This document shows positions 1 through 13,500 of a stretch of 64,000 nucleotides of DNA, piece by piece. Below the pieces are notes generated by a model. It was not told the DNA's origin, did not search any database, and was given only the letters and a program-made list of their open reading frames with translations. Positions within the stretch are counted from its first letter, which is position 1. Each line of letters opens with the position of its first letter. A program made the translations under genes and the position numbers. This DNA is from Eucalyptus grandis (taxonomy: Eukaryota; Streptophyta; Magnoliopsida; Myrtales; Myrtaceae), in assembly GCF_016545825.1 (NCBI RefSeq), contig NC_052619.1, forward strand, positions 33,767,803-33,831,802. Direction: 5' to 3'.

Positions 1-1073
1 CATGTCACCTTTCACAAAAGTGACACGCACCATTTTGACTTGGCACTGACTTACCTATCCCACCTTTCCTATTGGGCGAGACATAATACCTTTCTTCGGT
101 CATGGGCCTCTTCCCAAACCGATTCTTGTCTCTGTTCGAACTGAACCTTGAACTAGACAAGGCAGCTTGCTCACTTAAACTTCTCTCTATCAATTGGGCC
201 CGACCATATACCTCATTGTAATCCTTGAGATCAAACGGCACCAGCGGGTTCTTCAGCTCTAGTTGACGGCCGTTCATGAACCTCCGAGCTTTGTCTTCCG
301 GAATCTTCCACCAATCTTGGAGCATATTGAGACAACTCAACAAACTTTGCTTCATAATGATCTACGGTCAGCATCCTTTGATGGAGGTGTTAAAATTCCT
401 CTATCTTCTGCTCTTGGGCGCTACCCGAAAAATACTTGCTGTTAAAGGTTCTGAGGAAAGCACTCCATACCGGGAATACGCCTTTTGGGAAAACTATGCC
501 TCTGGTGGCCTTCCATCAAGTATTCGCATTACCCTGCAACTGGTATATTGTCAGGACAACCTTGTCCTCTTTAGTGCACATCAGAAATGCAAAGGCTTTC
601 TCCAGGTCTTGGATCTAGAGCGATGTAGTCTCGGGATCTCCTACACCAAGTGAACCTCGGCAGGTTCAGCTTCAAGAATTGCTCCACGAGCTTATGAATC
701 GGCCTCTCCCTCTTAATGACTACGTACCCAGTTGGAACTTTAGCAAGTGCGGTAGCGGTAACGGCATCAGAAGTGGCGGCGATGGCAGCAATAACGGTAG
801 CTGTAGCGACGGCGGTAGTGGCGGCGGCTTGATTCTAAGCTTGTTGCCCCATCAGTGCTCCCAACGTCTCAAGCACTTGCATAACCCCTCGATCCTGGGA
901 TCACCAGGGGCTGCTACCCTAACACCAACAGGAGGCGATGCTACACCACTAGCGCTAGCCTGAACTGGCACTCTACCACGACTCCCTCGGGTACCAACTC
1001 TCGCCGGTGTCCTACTCCGAGTAACGGGTCCAATGGTTCTCTTCCTAGGAGTCCTCTACTCTTGATCACTCAT
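1..1073 (-). pseudogene. Ty3/Gypsy gag remnant (minus strand)
   Basis: Degenerate gag of a Ty3-type retrotransposon. A start codon at 1073 is followed by an in-frame stop at codon 6 (1058-1056). The same frame then reads a basic, Arg/Pro-rich N-terminus (RTPRKRTIGPVTRSRTPARV). Further on, pieces typical of the gag core appear in shifted frames: EEF..L.QRMLTVDHYEAKF, then ELSQYAPRLVED. The open stretch 355-5 continues with EDKARRFMNGRQLELKNPLV and ends at CHFCER, the first half of a CCHC zinc knuckle. Gag would coat the element's RNA. The stop and several frameshifts make it non-functional. It sits directly downstream of a primer-binding site and LTR in the same orientation, and the rest of the element (pol, 3' LTR) lies beyond the window edge. 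Short open frames on the plus strand here are antisense shadows. Confidence 0.85.
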
Positions 1074-1249
1074 AGTGCAAGTTCTTTACAGAAACTTGCC
1101 TTCCAATTCCACACAAAATTAGAAGTTGAGCAATCCCCACAAAACAATTTACCAATCAACTATCAATCACATGCACCAACATAAAACAAAGGTCATTCCT
1201 ACTAACTATCCCATAAACCATCGCACCTTATCACTCAAACTATCGACCA

Positions 1250-1261
1250 GCTCTGATACCA
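1250..1261 (-). other. Primer-binding site (tRNA-iMet)
   Basis: On the minus strand this reads TGGTATCAGAGC, the usual complement of the initiator methionine tRNA 3' end used to prime reverse transcription in plant Ty3 and Ty1 elements. It lies 13 bases inside the LTR boundary and about 180 bases before the gag start codon, the expected order for a minus-strand element. Confidence 0.9.
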
Positions 1262-1274
1262 CTTCGGGTGGGGA

Positions 1275-4200
1275 TGTCACGCCCGATCCTTGAGCGTGTG
1301 CCCATCCCTCGGTGGTTGATAAATTTTGCGATGTCCCAAGACGCATTGCCGACCCAATCATTTTTATTACGCATGCGGAAGCGAATGATTACCCTTGACA
1401 ACAACCAACACGGGATAGAAAAATAGGAAACATATTCACAACCAAAACACTTTTATAAACACCCCGGTTTATATATAGACTAGTTTAGAGACAAAAGTCT
1501 ACAAGCCCACTAGGTTGATGAATCCCCAACTGAAAACTCCGAGGTCTCTTGGGGATTTGGGTCCACCACTGCACCACCAGGAGGGTCAGTTGTACTCCTC
1601 CCCAAAAGTGACTTCTAACATTGAAACTGGGACATCGAAATCTTGTAGGGGACCTTTTATGTCCATTGAGCCCTCGACGATACCATGCTCTGAATTGATG
1701 GGGTACCCTTTAGGGTAGACCCACATTGACCCAGACGATGGTTTCACGAGTTCATAGAACCAAACTTCGTTGCCCTCAGGAACAAGGATAACAGTGACTT
1801 GCTTGGTGATCCTCTTAGGCTGACCAAAACATTTTGGAGGAACTACCATCTAAGGACCTGAAAAGGTTGAGCTCACGATAGGGTGAGACAATGTCTCGGC
1901 AAGTTCACCCCCTAAACTCCAACTAGGAAGGAAATACGCCTAGAGGCAACTATACACACAAGTTAGAAGACTTACCTTGCCTTAGTTCCCTCCTGCACGT
2001 TAGTACAATTCATAATCTCAACCAATCAATTCCATCCATTCAATCATTCAATCCAATCGATACCATCTATCAATTCAATTGATTCAATACCATTACTACT
2101 CACACAAGCTGAAATAGATAATTATAGCTCTCACAAGCTGATATATAGATGATGGTAGCTTACACAAGCTGATATATATTATAGCTCACCCAAGCTGATA
2201 TAGTATATTACTCTCACAAGCTGACATATCAAGCTCACATAGGCTGATATAGTATATTGCTCTCACAAGATAACAATTATATGCTCACACAAGCTGAAAA
2301 ATAGATTGTTGCTCTCACAAGTTGATAAACGATCATTGCTCACATAAGCTGACGATTCAATAATGCTCACACAAGCTGATACATGTTAAATCAATCCTGG
2401 CCAAGGATCTTGTGCTTTACACATCAATTCCTCAATTAAAAAATAATGGCCTAATAACGTGTTAAAAATATCGATAAAAATAATCGTGTGTGGGTACACG
2501 GTCGATCCGAGCCAAAATGCTATATCTTTCTTTTCAAAAATCCCATTATTTAATATAGTGCCTAAAAACATTTTTGTCATTAAAAACCTACGCCCTAGTA
2601 TTTTCTGATTAAATACCAAAATTACACAATTTTGGGATAAATACCCAAAATTACAATCACCACTCAATTTGCACAAAATAGCATCCGATTAAATAAACCA
2701 AGCATACCATTGCAATCAGCATGAAATTCCGATCATTGGCTATCCCGGTATAATTTTCGGAAAATAATAAATAATTAAATAAATACCAAAAATAATTAAA
2801 TAAATACAATTAATTACCAAAAATGCAAACTTAGGCCGGAAATGCTTAATTAACTATCCCGAATGGGCAGGAAAATTTCTGAACCTATCTAGATATATAA
2901 CACAACTTATCTAGTCTCTAATCTATCCATTCTAACCACCTAACATGCAAATGAATAATTAAATCGCTAATCCATTCTAACTAACCACCTAAACCATACT
3001 TAGCCTAAACTAATCACCACTTAAACATCATTAACTCCATAAGCAAAGTTTAGCAAGTGAACTCACCGGTTTAGCAATCCAATGAGTCCATGGCGATGGC
3101 AACGGTGACATGAGACGGACGACAAACCTCTTGGCGGCGACACCAAACAAGGATCGGACGGGCTGAAAATGAGCCCTTAAGTCACAAAGCCCTTGCTAGC
3201 TTTCGATTTTGGTTGTTGGGTCGAGAGAGCTAGCGCGTCTCGGCTTGAGTTGGAATGAGCAAGGCGATGGATTGGTGGCTGCAGTAGGCGACGGCGGGCA
3301 ACAGCAGCTGGACGGCGATGGTGGAGCTTTGGCTAAGCTCCTACAATGACCAGGGGCTCGGGGGGATGGTGAGGAGGCTCGGGACAAGTGACGTGCGGGA
3401 CGGGCAAGAACGGGCGGATGTGCACAGGTGGCGCGACGATCAAGCGATAGGTCCAACGGTGGCAGGAGAGGAGGTCAACGATTCAGGGGAGGGAGTTGGC
3501 TATTCTCTACAACTTCAAGCTCTCAAAACACTTTAAAATGGATAAAGTGGGTCTAAGCAAGAAGAAGAAGACTACTGAAGGCTTGGAGGGACCCCCTTGG
3601 CCACAAATATCCCTTAGTTTGATCATTACTTGGCCCCCCCACCAGCTCTACCTTATCCACAACCAAATTATAGCCCATAATCTTCCCTTAGAAGGGTGTT
3701 TGATGCCTCAAATGTTGCACACCTATGAAAGGGATTTCTCCCAAATTGAATTTTATGAACCAATTTGACATGTCTATAAATCCAACCAATGTACCATAAT
3801 CCCAAACAACATTTTTCCTCGTCAATTTGTCCAATTGGAATCCCAAAAACGCGATAAAAAACAGTACTATGATTTTTCCAGTAAAAAATACTCTTATTTT
3901 AAAATTTCGCCAAAAATCTCGGTTTGCAGAAAAATCTTCGGAGGTTGACTCGACGGTCCTAAAATAAATCGTGACATGAAAAAACTTTCAATTTCTGAAA
4001 TCGGGTTTAAATTCGTGGTTAATTTCAATTTGACGCAATTTTAGTGTGACTTAACCTACCGGGTAACTTTTAGGAAATTTTTAGTGCAATTGACTCGTGG
4101 TCGATTATTTTCGAGTCACATTGTACATCTTCGACACATTGGCGACTCTCGGTTATCGTGAAAATCTCAAGATTTCAAATACGGATATAGGGTACCAAAA

Positions 4201-4530
4201 CGATAGAAAAATTGGTCTAGTGCTAATCGACGAGAATTTTGCAATTAAGTGGAATCACTCACACTTAATCACATGGCTTAGTCGAGTTGACATATCTCCG
4301 GTCTTTAATCGATTTTTAACTGTGCCGTAATGACCCTTGCAAATTAGCACGGTCAAGTAGTCAATTTCTGGTTGAATTCTCAAATCTATTGTGTTAAAAT
4401 CTCTTAACGGCTTCACTAGATAGACTAGTTATCTCGTGAGTGATCAGCTCATAGAATAGAATTATAGGTGCATTGATGAAAAGCCCAATTCATTCAATTG
4501 AAAATAAAATTGGAAATTCAGGATGTTACA
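1275..4530 (-). mobile_element. 5' LTR of Ty3 element, 3.26 kb
   Basis: On the minus strand the LTR starts TGTAACATCCTGAATTTCC at 4530 and ends GGGCGTGACA at 1275, giving TG...CA ends next to a tRNA-iMet primer site. The TGTAACATCC start is characteristic of plant Tekay/Del-type chromovirus LTRs. At ~3256 bp it is long. It holds a tandem-repeat block (2098-2390), and its 5' end abuts the macrosatellite array exactly at a unit start. The second LTR is outside the window, so identity between LTRs and insertion age cannot be judged. Small ORFs inside it look random. Confidence 0.75.
2098..2390. repeat. Degenerate 23-31 bp tandem repeat inside the LTR
   Basis: About eleven diverged copies of a unit of the form CTCACACAAGCTGATATA plus a variable AT-rich tail. 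The core CACAAGCTGA is conserved while the tail varies in length and sequence. The repeat lies in the middle of the long LTR and probably accounts for part of its length. Confidence 0.85.
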
Positions 4531-7500
4531 GCAAAAGCTCGAAGACATTGTTTATCTAAGCCTTAGTCATTTATAATTCTTCTTGATTAGGACTTATTTG
4601 CATCACACACATTTCATGAGATCGATGCAGTACTTTTTCCTACTAATTTTTTCTCTAAAATGTCATTTTCCTCACATCATGTGTCACATCATCTTGCTTG
4701 AACCAAAAATTTAATTGTGAGTTTTTATCCATTGAATAAAAAGTTGGTGGAAATTGTTTGCTCATTTGAAAAGTCAATGGTATTTTTATTTCATATGTCG
4801 AAAGTTGTATGGCCACAATTTGATATATCGATAAAAAACTTCTTAAACTTTAATTATGGATGGCAAACCCTCCACAATCCACATGGATGCATGACTTGGA
4901 GAGGGGAAGTTGGACATGAGCATGTGCCTACTCCATATTTAACTAATGCACATGCAGAAATCTGTAGGCCCCATTCATATGCAATTTGCTTGCTTAGGAC
5001 ACCATAACAAAAAGATTGGTAAAATGGTAAGATAATTTAGCAAAGTATTCCAAAACTTTTGACAAGGACAATAGAGTCAAAAAATAAATTATTAATATTT
5101 TCTATGGTCAAGTTTACAAGTGCCTCGTGGCTTGGCAGTACTTATCAAGCATAGTTAACAAAGAAAGGTTCAACTATAAAAAGATTTATTGAAAACATAC
5201 TCTTGTGCACGCCAACCAACCATTCAATTTTGTAGATGATGTGAATTGAGACCAACTTTGCTTTCCAACTTTAACAACTCTGGTATATGATTGACTTCTT
5301 TATTCATATGTTATTGTCATGTGAATTATTCAATAAATCAAATGCATTTTTCCTTTAAAAAAAAGAAGAAGGGGCTAATGTCTCGTTATCCCTTTGATGG
5401 TGCCATACTGTCGCCATGGATGCATTGTATATACACATATTTCTAGGGCACGAAGATATAATGGTACTCAGAAAATATGAGCAAACATCAAATAATTGAT
5501 TCGAATAACATCACATACTTTATGCCGTTGGCTTATAATGTGATGATTTCAAAAATGTGTATTCTCCTTAATATATCAGATTATATAACATGTCATAAAT
5601 TGATTACACATCCTTTCAATTTTGATGATACATTACCTTGAGGTCCACAAAATCTAAGGTCCTCATAATTTATCTCTCTCACCACTCTCTTCGAAACCAT
5701 AATCCCATGCCATCATCACAAAACCCCTAATTTTAAATTCCATATTTTATGTGCACTTTTCACCCTCTAGTCAATGCTGATAGCATCTGTGTTACCTTGG
5801 CACTGTCATTGTTGATAACCATAGCGGCAAGTCCATGTTTGTAAAATTAATCGATTAGTAATTGTGTAGAAGATAATTGTGAAGTGTGTTTATGAGTAAT
5901 TTGAATTAATTAGTTTGAAATTGGTAAAATTCATTTACCTTCAAACATTAATCATTCAACAATCATGGGATAAGAACAATTGTACTCGGCAATTAGCAAA
6001 GCACATTCTTATTGATCAGATCCTTAGACGAAAATTCACATGACCGAAAATGTTTTTTTAGAGGCAAATACTTCTGCTTCCATTTTAGTTATATAAAGAC
6101 ACATAAAATTTAGAAAATGATCAAGAGGCACATAAATAATACCTAAAAGTCATAATTAGAGGATTCATTTGCCTCACTAAAGACATTTCTTATTCTATTT
6201 GACTCTACAAATTTTGGGACAAAAATCTATCTTGCAAAAGCCCATAGTTTTTACTACATAAGTCATTATTGTTGTAGTATATAAGTTTTTGTCTTATCAA
6301 ACCTCACTTCCTAAAAATAAAAAATTTACCGGCTTTTACTCACAAGACAAAAATACCTTAGCTTTTCAAATGATCCAAAAAGAAAGAAATCACAGGCTTT
6401 TATTTGATGGGCAAAAATATCCACTGATACAACTGATGTGATAAATGACAAAGCTAATTAGACTAATGTTTATAAAAAATACACCTTATCTTGAGTTAAA
6501 AAGAGAACATGGGCATGTCAGCAAAAACTTGAAGACATTGTTAATCTAAGCCTTAGTCATTTATGATTCTTCTTGATTATGACTTATTTGCATCACACAC
6601 ATTTCTTGAGATTGATGCGGCACTTTTTCCTACTAATTTGTTTCTCTAAAATGTCATTTTTCTCGCATCATGCGTCACATCTTGCTTGGACCGCAAATTT
6701 AATGATGAGTTTTTATCCCTTGAATAAAAAGTTGGCAGAAATTCTTTGATCATTTGAAAAGTCAATGGTATTTTTATTCTACATGCTGAAAGTTTTTTGG
6801 CCACAATTTGATATACTGATAAGTAACTTTTAAAACTTTAATTATGGATGGCAAACCCTCCATGATCTACATGGATGCATAGGGAGGGGGCAGTTGGACA
6901 TGAGCGTGTGCCGATTCCATATTTAACTAATGCACATGTAAAAACCTGCAGGCCTTGATCATATGCAATTCCCATGCTCATGACACCATAACAAAAAGAT
7001 TGGTAAAATGGTAAGATAATTGAGCAAAGTATTCAGAAACTTTCGACAAGGACAATAGAATCAAAAAATAAATTATTAATATATTATGTGGTCAAGTTTA
7101 TGAATGTCCTGTGCCTCTCGGCTGTACTTATAAAGCATATTTAATGAAGGAATGTTTGATTTTAAAAAATTTATTGAAAACATACTCTTGTATGTGTCAA
7201 CCATCCAATTCTGTAGGTGATGTGAATTGAGATAAACTTTGCTTTCAAACTTTGACAATTCTTGTATATGACCGACTTCTTTTTTCATGTGTTACCATCA
7301 TGTGAATTATTTGATAGATAAAATGCAGTTTTTGTTTTAAAGGAGGGGCTAATGTCTCGTTACCTTGATGGTGCCATACTATCGCTGTAGATGCATTGTC
7401 TATACACATATATTTCTAGGGCACAAAGATATAATGTCACTCATAGAATAAGATCAAACATCAAATAATTGATTTGGACAAGAGCACATATCATAGGCGG

Positions 7501-10500
7501 TTGGCTTATAACGCGATGATTTGAAGTTTGTGTATTCTCCCTAATATATCGGACCATATCACATGTCATAAATTGATTATACATCCTTTCGATTTTGACG
7601 ATACATTACCTTGAGATCCACCAAATCTAAGGTTCTCATAATTTATCTCTCTCACCACTCTCTTCAAAACCATAATCTCATGCCATTATCACCAAAACCC
7701 TAATTTTTAATCCCAAAATTTATATGCACTTTCCACCCTCTAGCCACTACCAGTAGCATCCAGGTCACCTTAGCATTGCCGTCGAGGACAGCCATAGCCA
7801 CAAGTCCATATTTCTAAAATTAAGCTGACTAATAATTGTGTAGAAGGTAGAAACTTAAATGTGGAGTATGTCTATGAGAAATTTGGAGTGATTAGTTTGA
7901 AATTGGTAATATTCATTCACCTCCAAACGTCAATCATTCAACAAACGCAGGAAATTCACATGCTTGAAAATGTTTTTTATTTTTTTTTTTAGACAAATAC
8001 TTATGCTTCCATTTTAGTTATTTTAAGACACACGTGCTGTAGAAAAATGATATAAAGGCACATAAATAATAGTTAAAGGTCAAAATTAGAGGAGTCATTT
8101 GCCTCATTAAAGACATTTCTTCCTCTATTTATCTCTAAAAACTTTCGCCCCGGGGGGGGGGGTTTGGGACATGAGCATGCACCAACAACTCCATATATAA
8201 CTATTGCACATGTAGAAACTTGCAAGCCCTGATCATATGCAATTTGCTTGCTCATGGCACCATAATAAAATGATTGTTAAAATGGTAATATAATTGAACA
8301 AAGTATTCAGAAACTTTTGCCAAGGACAATAGAGTCGAAAAATAAATTATTAATATTTTCTATGGTCAAGTTTATAAGTGCCTCAGCGGTACCCATCAAG
8401 CATATATAACAGAAGGTTCGATTTTCAAAAATTTATTGAAAACATACTATTGTGCATGTAGGCCATTCAATTTTGTAGGTGATGTGAATTGTGGCAAACA
8501 TTGCTTTTCAACTTTGACAAATCTTGTATATCATTGAATTCTTTATTCATGAGTTATTGTGATAAGAATTATTCAATAGATAAAATGCATTTTTCCTTTA
8601 AGAAAAGGAGGGGCTAATGTCTCGTTATCCCTTTGGTGGTGCCATACTGTCGCCATAGATGCATTATATATACGCATATTTTGAGGGCACAAACTCAAAA
8701 AATAGGATCAAACATCAAATAATTGATTTGAATAAGAGCACATATTTTATGTGGTTGGCTTATAACGCAATGATTTGAAATATGTGTATTCTCCTTAATA
8801 TGTCAAACCATATAATATGTCATAAATTGATTCTACATCTTTTCGATTTTGATGATACATTACCATGAGCTCCACAAAATCTAGGTCCACATAATTTATC
8901 TCTTTCACCAGTCTCTTTGAAACCTTAATCCCATGCCATCATCACGAAAAACCCTAATTTTAAGTTCCATAATTTATGTGCACTTTTCACCCTTAGGCCA
9001 CTACCGGGAGCATCTGTGTCGCCTTGGTGCTACTGTCATTGATAACCATGGCAGTGAGTCCATATTTGTAAAATTAAGTCGATTAGTAATGGTGTAGAAG
9101 ATAGAGGTTTAATTGTGGAGTGTGTCTATGAGTAATTTGAATTGATTAGTTTGAACTTGGTAAAATTCATTTACCTTCAAACATTAATCATTCAACAAAC
9201 ATGGGATAAGAACAATTATACTCGGCAATTAGAAAAGCACACTCTTGTCGAACAGATCTTTAGATGGAAATTCACATGCCCAAAAATGGTTTTTAGAGGC
9301 AAATACTTTTGCTTCCATTTTAGGTATATAAAGACACATAAGCTTTAGCAAAATGATCGAGAGGCGCATAAATAATAGCTAAAGGTCATAATTGGAGTAT
9401 TCATTTGCCTCACTAAAGACATTTCTTATTCTATTTGACTCTAGAAACTTTCGGGACAAAAATCTATCTTGCAAAAGCAAATATTTTTATTACAAAAGTC
9501 ATTATTATTATTGTACTGTGTAAGTTTTAGTCTTATCAAATCTCACTTCCTAAAAATAAAAAAGCTACCAGCTTTTACTCAAGAGACAAAAATACCCTAG
9601 CTTTTCAAATGATCCAAAAAGAAAGAAATCACAAGCTTTTATTTGATGGGCAAAAATATCCACCGATACAATCAATGTGGTAAATGGCAAGGCTAATTAG
9701 ACTAATGTTTAGAAAAATACACCTTATCTTGAACTAAAAAGAGATTGTGGGCATGTCAGCAAAAACCTGAAGACATTGTTTAATCTAAGTCTTAGTCATT
9801 TATGATTCTTCTTGATTAGGACTTATTTGCATCACACACATTTTTTTAGATTGATGCGGCACTTTTTCCTACTAATTTGTTTCTCTAAAATGTCATTTTT
9901 CTCACATCATGCGTCACATCATCTTGCTTGGACAGAAAATTTAATGGTGAGTTTTTATCCCTTGAATAATAAGTTGGAAGAAATTGTTTGGTCATTTGAA
10001 AAGTCAATGGTATTTTTATTCTACATGCTGAAAGTTGTTTGGCCACAATTTGATATACCGATAATTAACTTTTTAAACTTTAATTGTGGACAGCAAACCC
10101 TCCATGATCCACATGGATGCATGGGGAGGGGGGAGTTGGACATGAGCATGTGCCCACTCCATATTTAACTAATGCACATGTAGAAAACCTGTAGGCCTTG
10201 ATCATATGCAATTCGTTTGCTCATGACCCCATAACAAAAAGATTGGTAAAATGGTAAGATAATTGAGCAAAGTATTCCGAAACTTTCGACAAGGACAATA
10301 GAGTCAAAAAAATAAATTATTAATATATTCTATGGTCAAGTTTACGAGTGCCTTGTGCCTCTCAACAGTACTTATCAAGCATATTTAGTGAAGGAACGTT
10401 CGATTTTCAAAAATTTATTGAAAACATACTCTTGTACATGTTGATCATCCAATTTTGTAGGTGATGTGAATTGAGACCAACTTTGCTTTTGAACTTCGAC

Positions 10501-13500
10501 AATTCTTGTATATGACCAACTTCTTTATTCATGTGTTACTGTCATGTGAATTATTTAATAGATAAAATGCAGTTTTTCTATTTTAAAAAGGAGGGGCTAA
10601 TGTCTCGTTTTCCCTTTGATGGTGCTATTACTATCACTGTAGATGCATTATCTATACACATATATTTCTAGGGTGCAAATATATAATGTTACTCATAGAA
10701 TAAGATCAAACATCAAATAATTGATTCGGGCAAGAGCAGCTACCATATGTGGTTGGCTTATAACACGATGATTTGAAGTTATTCTTCCTAATATATCGGA
10801 CCATATAACATGTAATAAATTGATTATACATCCTTTCTATTTTGACAATATATTACCATGAGATCCACCAAATCTAAGGTTCCCATAATTTATTTCTCTC
10901 ACCACTCTCTTCAAAACCATAATATCATGCCATTATCACAAAAAAACCTAATTTTAAATCCCATAATTTAGATGCACTTTCCACCCTCTAGCCACTACCG
11001 GTAGCATCCGGGTCACCTTGGCATTGCCGTCGTGGACAGCCATAGCCACAAGTCCATATTTCTAAAATTAAGCTAATTAATAATTGTGCAGAAGATAGAA
11101 GTTTAAACATGGAGTACGTCTATGAGAAATTTGAAGTGATTAGTTTGAAATCAGTAATATTAATTTACTTCCAAACATCAATCATTCAACAAAAGCAGGA
11201 AATTCAAATGCTTGAATTTTTTTTTTGGAGACAAAAACTCCTGCTCCCATTTTAGTTATATAAAGACACATGTGCTGTAGAAAAATGATCTAGATGCATA
11301 TAAATAATAGTTAAAGATCAAAATTAGAGGAGTCATTTGTCTCATTAAAGACATTTCTTCTTTTATTTGACTCTACAAACTTTCACCCTGGGGGCTCGGA
11401 CATGAGCATGCACCTACTCCATATGTAACTGTTACACATGTAGAAACTTGCAGGCCTTGATCATATGCAATTTGCTTCCTTGTGGCACCATAATAAAATG
11501 ATTGATAAAATGGTAATATAATTGAGCAAAGTATTCAGAAACTTTTTCCAAGGACAATCAAGTTGAAAAATAAATTATTAATATTTTCTATGGTCAAGTT
11601 TACGAATGCCTCATGCCTCAGCAGTATCCATCAAGCATTCATAACAAAAGATTCGATTTTCAAAAATTTGTTGAAAACATACTATTGTGCATGTAGACCA
11701 TTCAATTTTGTATATGATTGACTTATTTATTCATGTGTTACTGTCATGCAAATTATTCAATAGATAAAAATGCAATTTTCCTTTGAAAAAAGGAGGGGCT
11801 AATGTCTCATTATCCCTTTGATGATGCCACACTGTCACCATAGATGCATTGTATATATGCATATTTCTAGGGCACAAACTCAGAAAATAGGATCAAACAT
11901 CAAATAATTGATTTGAATAAGAGCACATACTTTATGCGGTTGGCTTATAACGCGATGATTTGAAATATGTGTATTCTCCTTAATATATCGGACCATATAA
12001 CATGTCATAAATTGATTATACATCATTTCAATTTTGACGATACATTACATTGAGCTCCACAAAATCTAGGGTTCTCATAATTTATCTCTCTCACCATTCT
12101 CTTCAAAGCCATAATCCCATGCCATCATCATAAAAACCCTAATTTTAAATTGCATAATTTATGTGCATTTTTCACCCATCTGGCCACTACCAGTAGCATC
12201 TGTGTCACCTTGGCATTGCCGTTGTCGATAACCACAGCGGCGAGCCCATATTTGTTAAATTAAGTCGATTATAATTGTGTAGAAGATAGAGGTTCAATTG
12301 TGGAGTGCGTCTATGAGTAATCTGAATTGATTAGTTCAAAATTGGTAAAATTCATTTACCTTCAAACATTAATCATTCAACAAACATGGGATAAAAACAA
12401 TTGTACTTGGCAATTAGCAAAGCACATTCTTGTCAAACAGATCTTTAGATAGAAATTCACATGCCCAAAAATGTTTTTTAGAAGCAAATACTTATGCTTC
12501 CATTTTAGTTATATAAAGACACATAAGCTTTAGAAAAATGATCTAGAGGTGCTAAATAATAGCCAAAGGTCATAATTAGAGGATTCATTTGCCTCACTAA
12601 AGACATTTCTTATTCTATTTGACTCTATAAACTTTCAGGACAAAAATCTATCTTGCAAAAACAAATAATTTTTACTACAAAAGTCATTATTATTGTAGTG
12701 TGTAAGTTTTAGTCTTATCAAACCTCACTTCCTAAAAATAAAAAAGTTACCAGCTTTTACTCAAGAGACAAAAATACCTAGCTTTTCAAATGATCCAAAA
12801 AGAAAGAAATCACAAGCTTTTATTTGATGGGCAAAAATATCCATTGATACAATCGATGTGGTAAATGGCAAGGCTAATTAGACTAATGTTTATAAAAATA
12901 CACCTTATCTTGAGCTAAAAAGAGATTGTGGGCATGTCAGCAAAAACCTGAAGACATTGTTTAATCTAAGTCTTAGTCATTTATGATTCTTCTTGATTAG
13001 GACTTATTTGCATCACACACATTGTTTTAGATTGATGCGGCACTTTTTCCTACTAATTTATTTCTCTAAAATGTCATTTTTCTCACATCATGCGTCACAT
13101 CATCTTGCTTGGACTGAATATTTAATGGTGAGTTTTTATCCCTTGAATAAAAAGTTGGTAGAAATTGTTTAGTCATTTGAAAAGTCAATGGTATTTTTAT
13201 TCTACATGCTGAAACTCATGGATACATGGGGAGGGGGGAGTTGGACATGAGCATGTGCCCACTCCATATTTAACTAATGCACATGTAGAAACCTGCGGGC
13301 CTTGATCATATGCAATTCGCTTGCTCATGACCCCATAACAAAAAGATTGGTAATTGAGCAAAGTATTCCGAAATTTTCGATAAGGACAATAGAGTCAAAA
13401 AAAATAAATTATTAATATATTCTATGGTCAAATTTATGAGTGCTTCGTGCCTCTTGGCTGTACTTAGCAAGCATATTTAATTAAGGAATCATTTGATTTT

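Noticed and set aside
679..963. Gly/Ser-rich plus-strand frame
   Set aside because: It is antisense to the gag N-terminal linker of the minus-strand Ty3 element.
2098..2390. CRISPR-like appearance of regularly spaced CACAAGCTGA
   Set aside because: Copies are degenerate, spacers are short and similar in composition, and the genome is plant nuclear; it is an LTR-internal tandem repeat.
9812..10168. 118-codon open frame within the macrosatellite
   Set aside because: The equivalent stretches in other units (4.6, 6.6 and 13.0 kb) are interrupted or shifted, there is no domain-like pattern, and composition matches the surrounding non-coding repeat.
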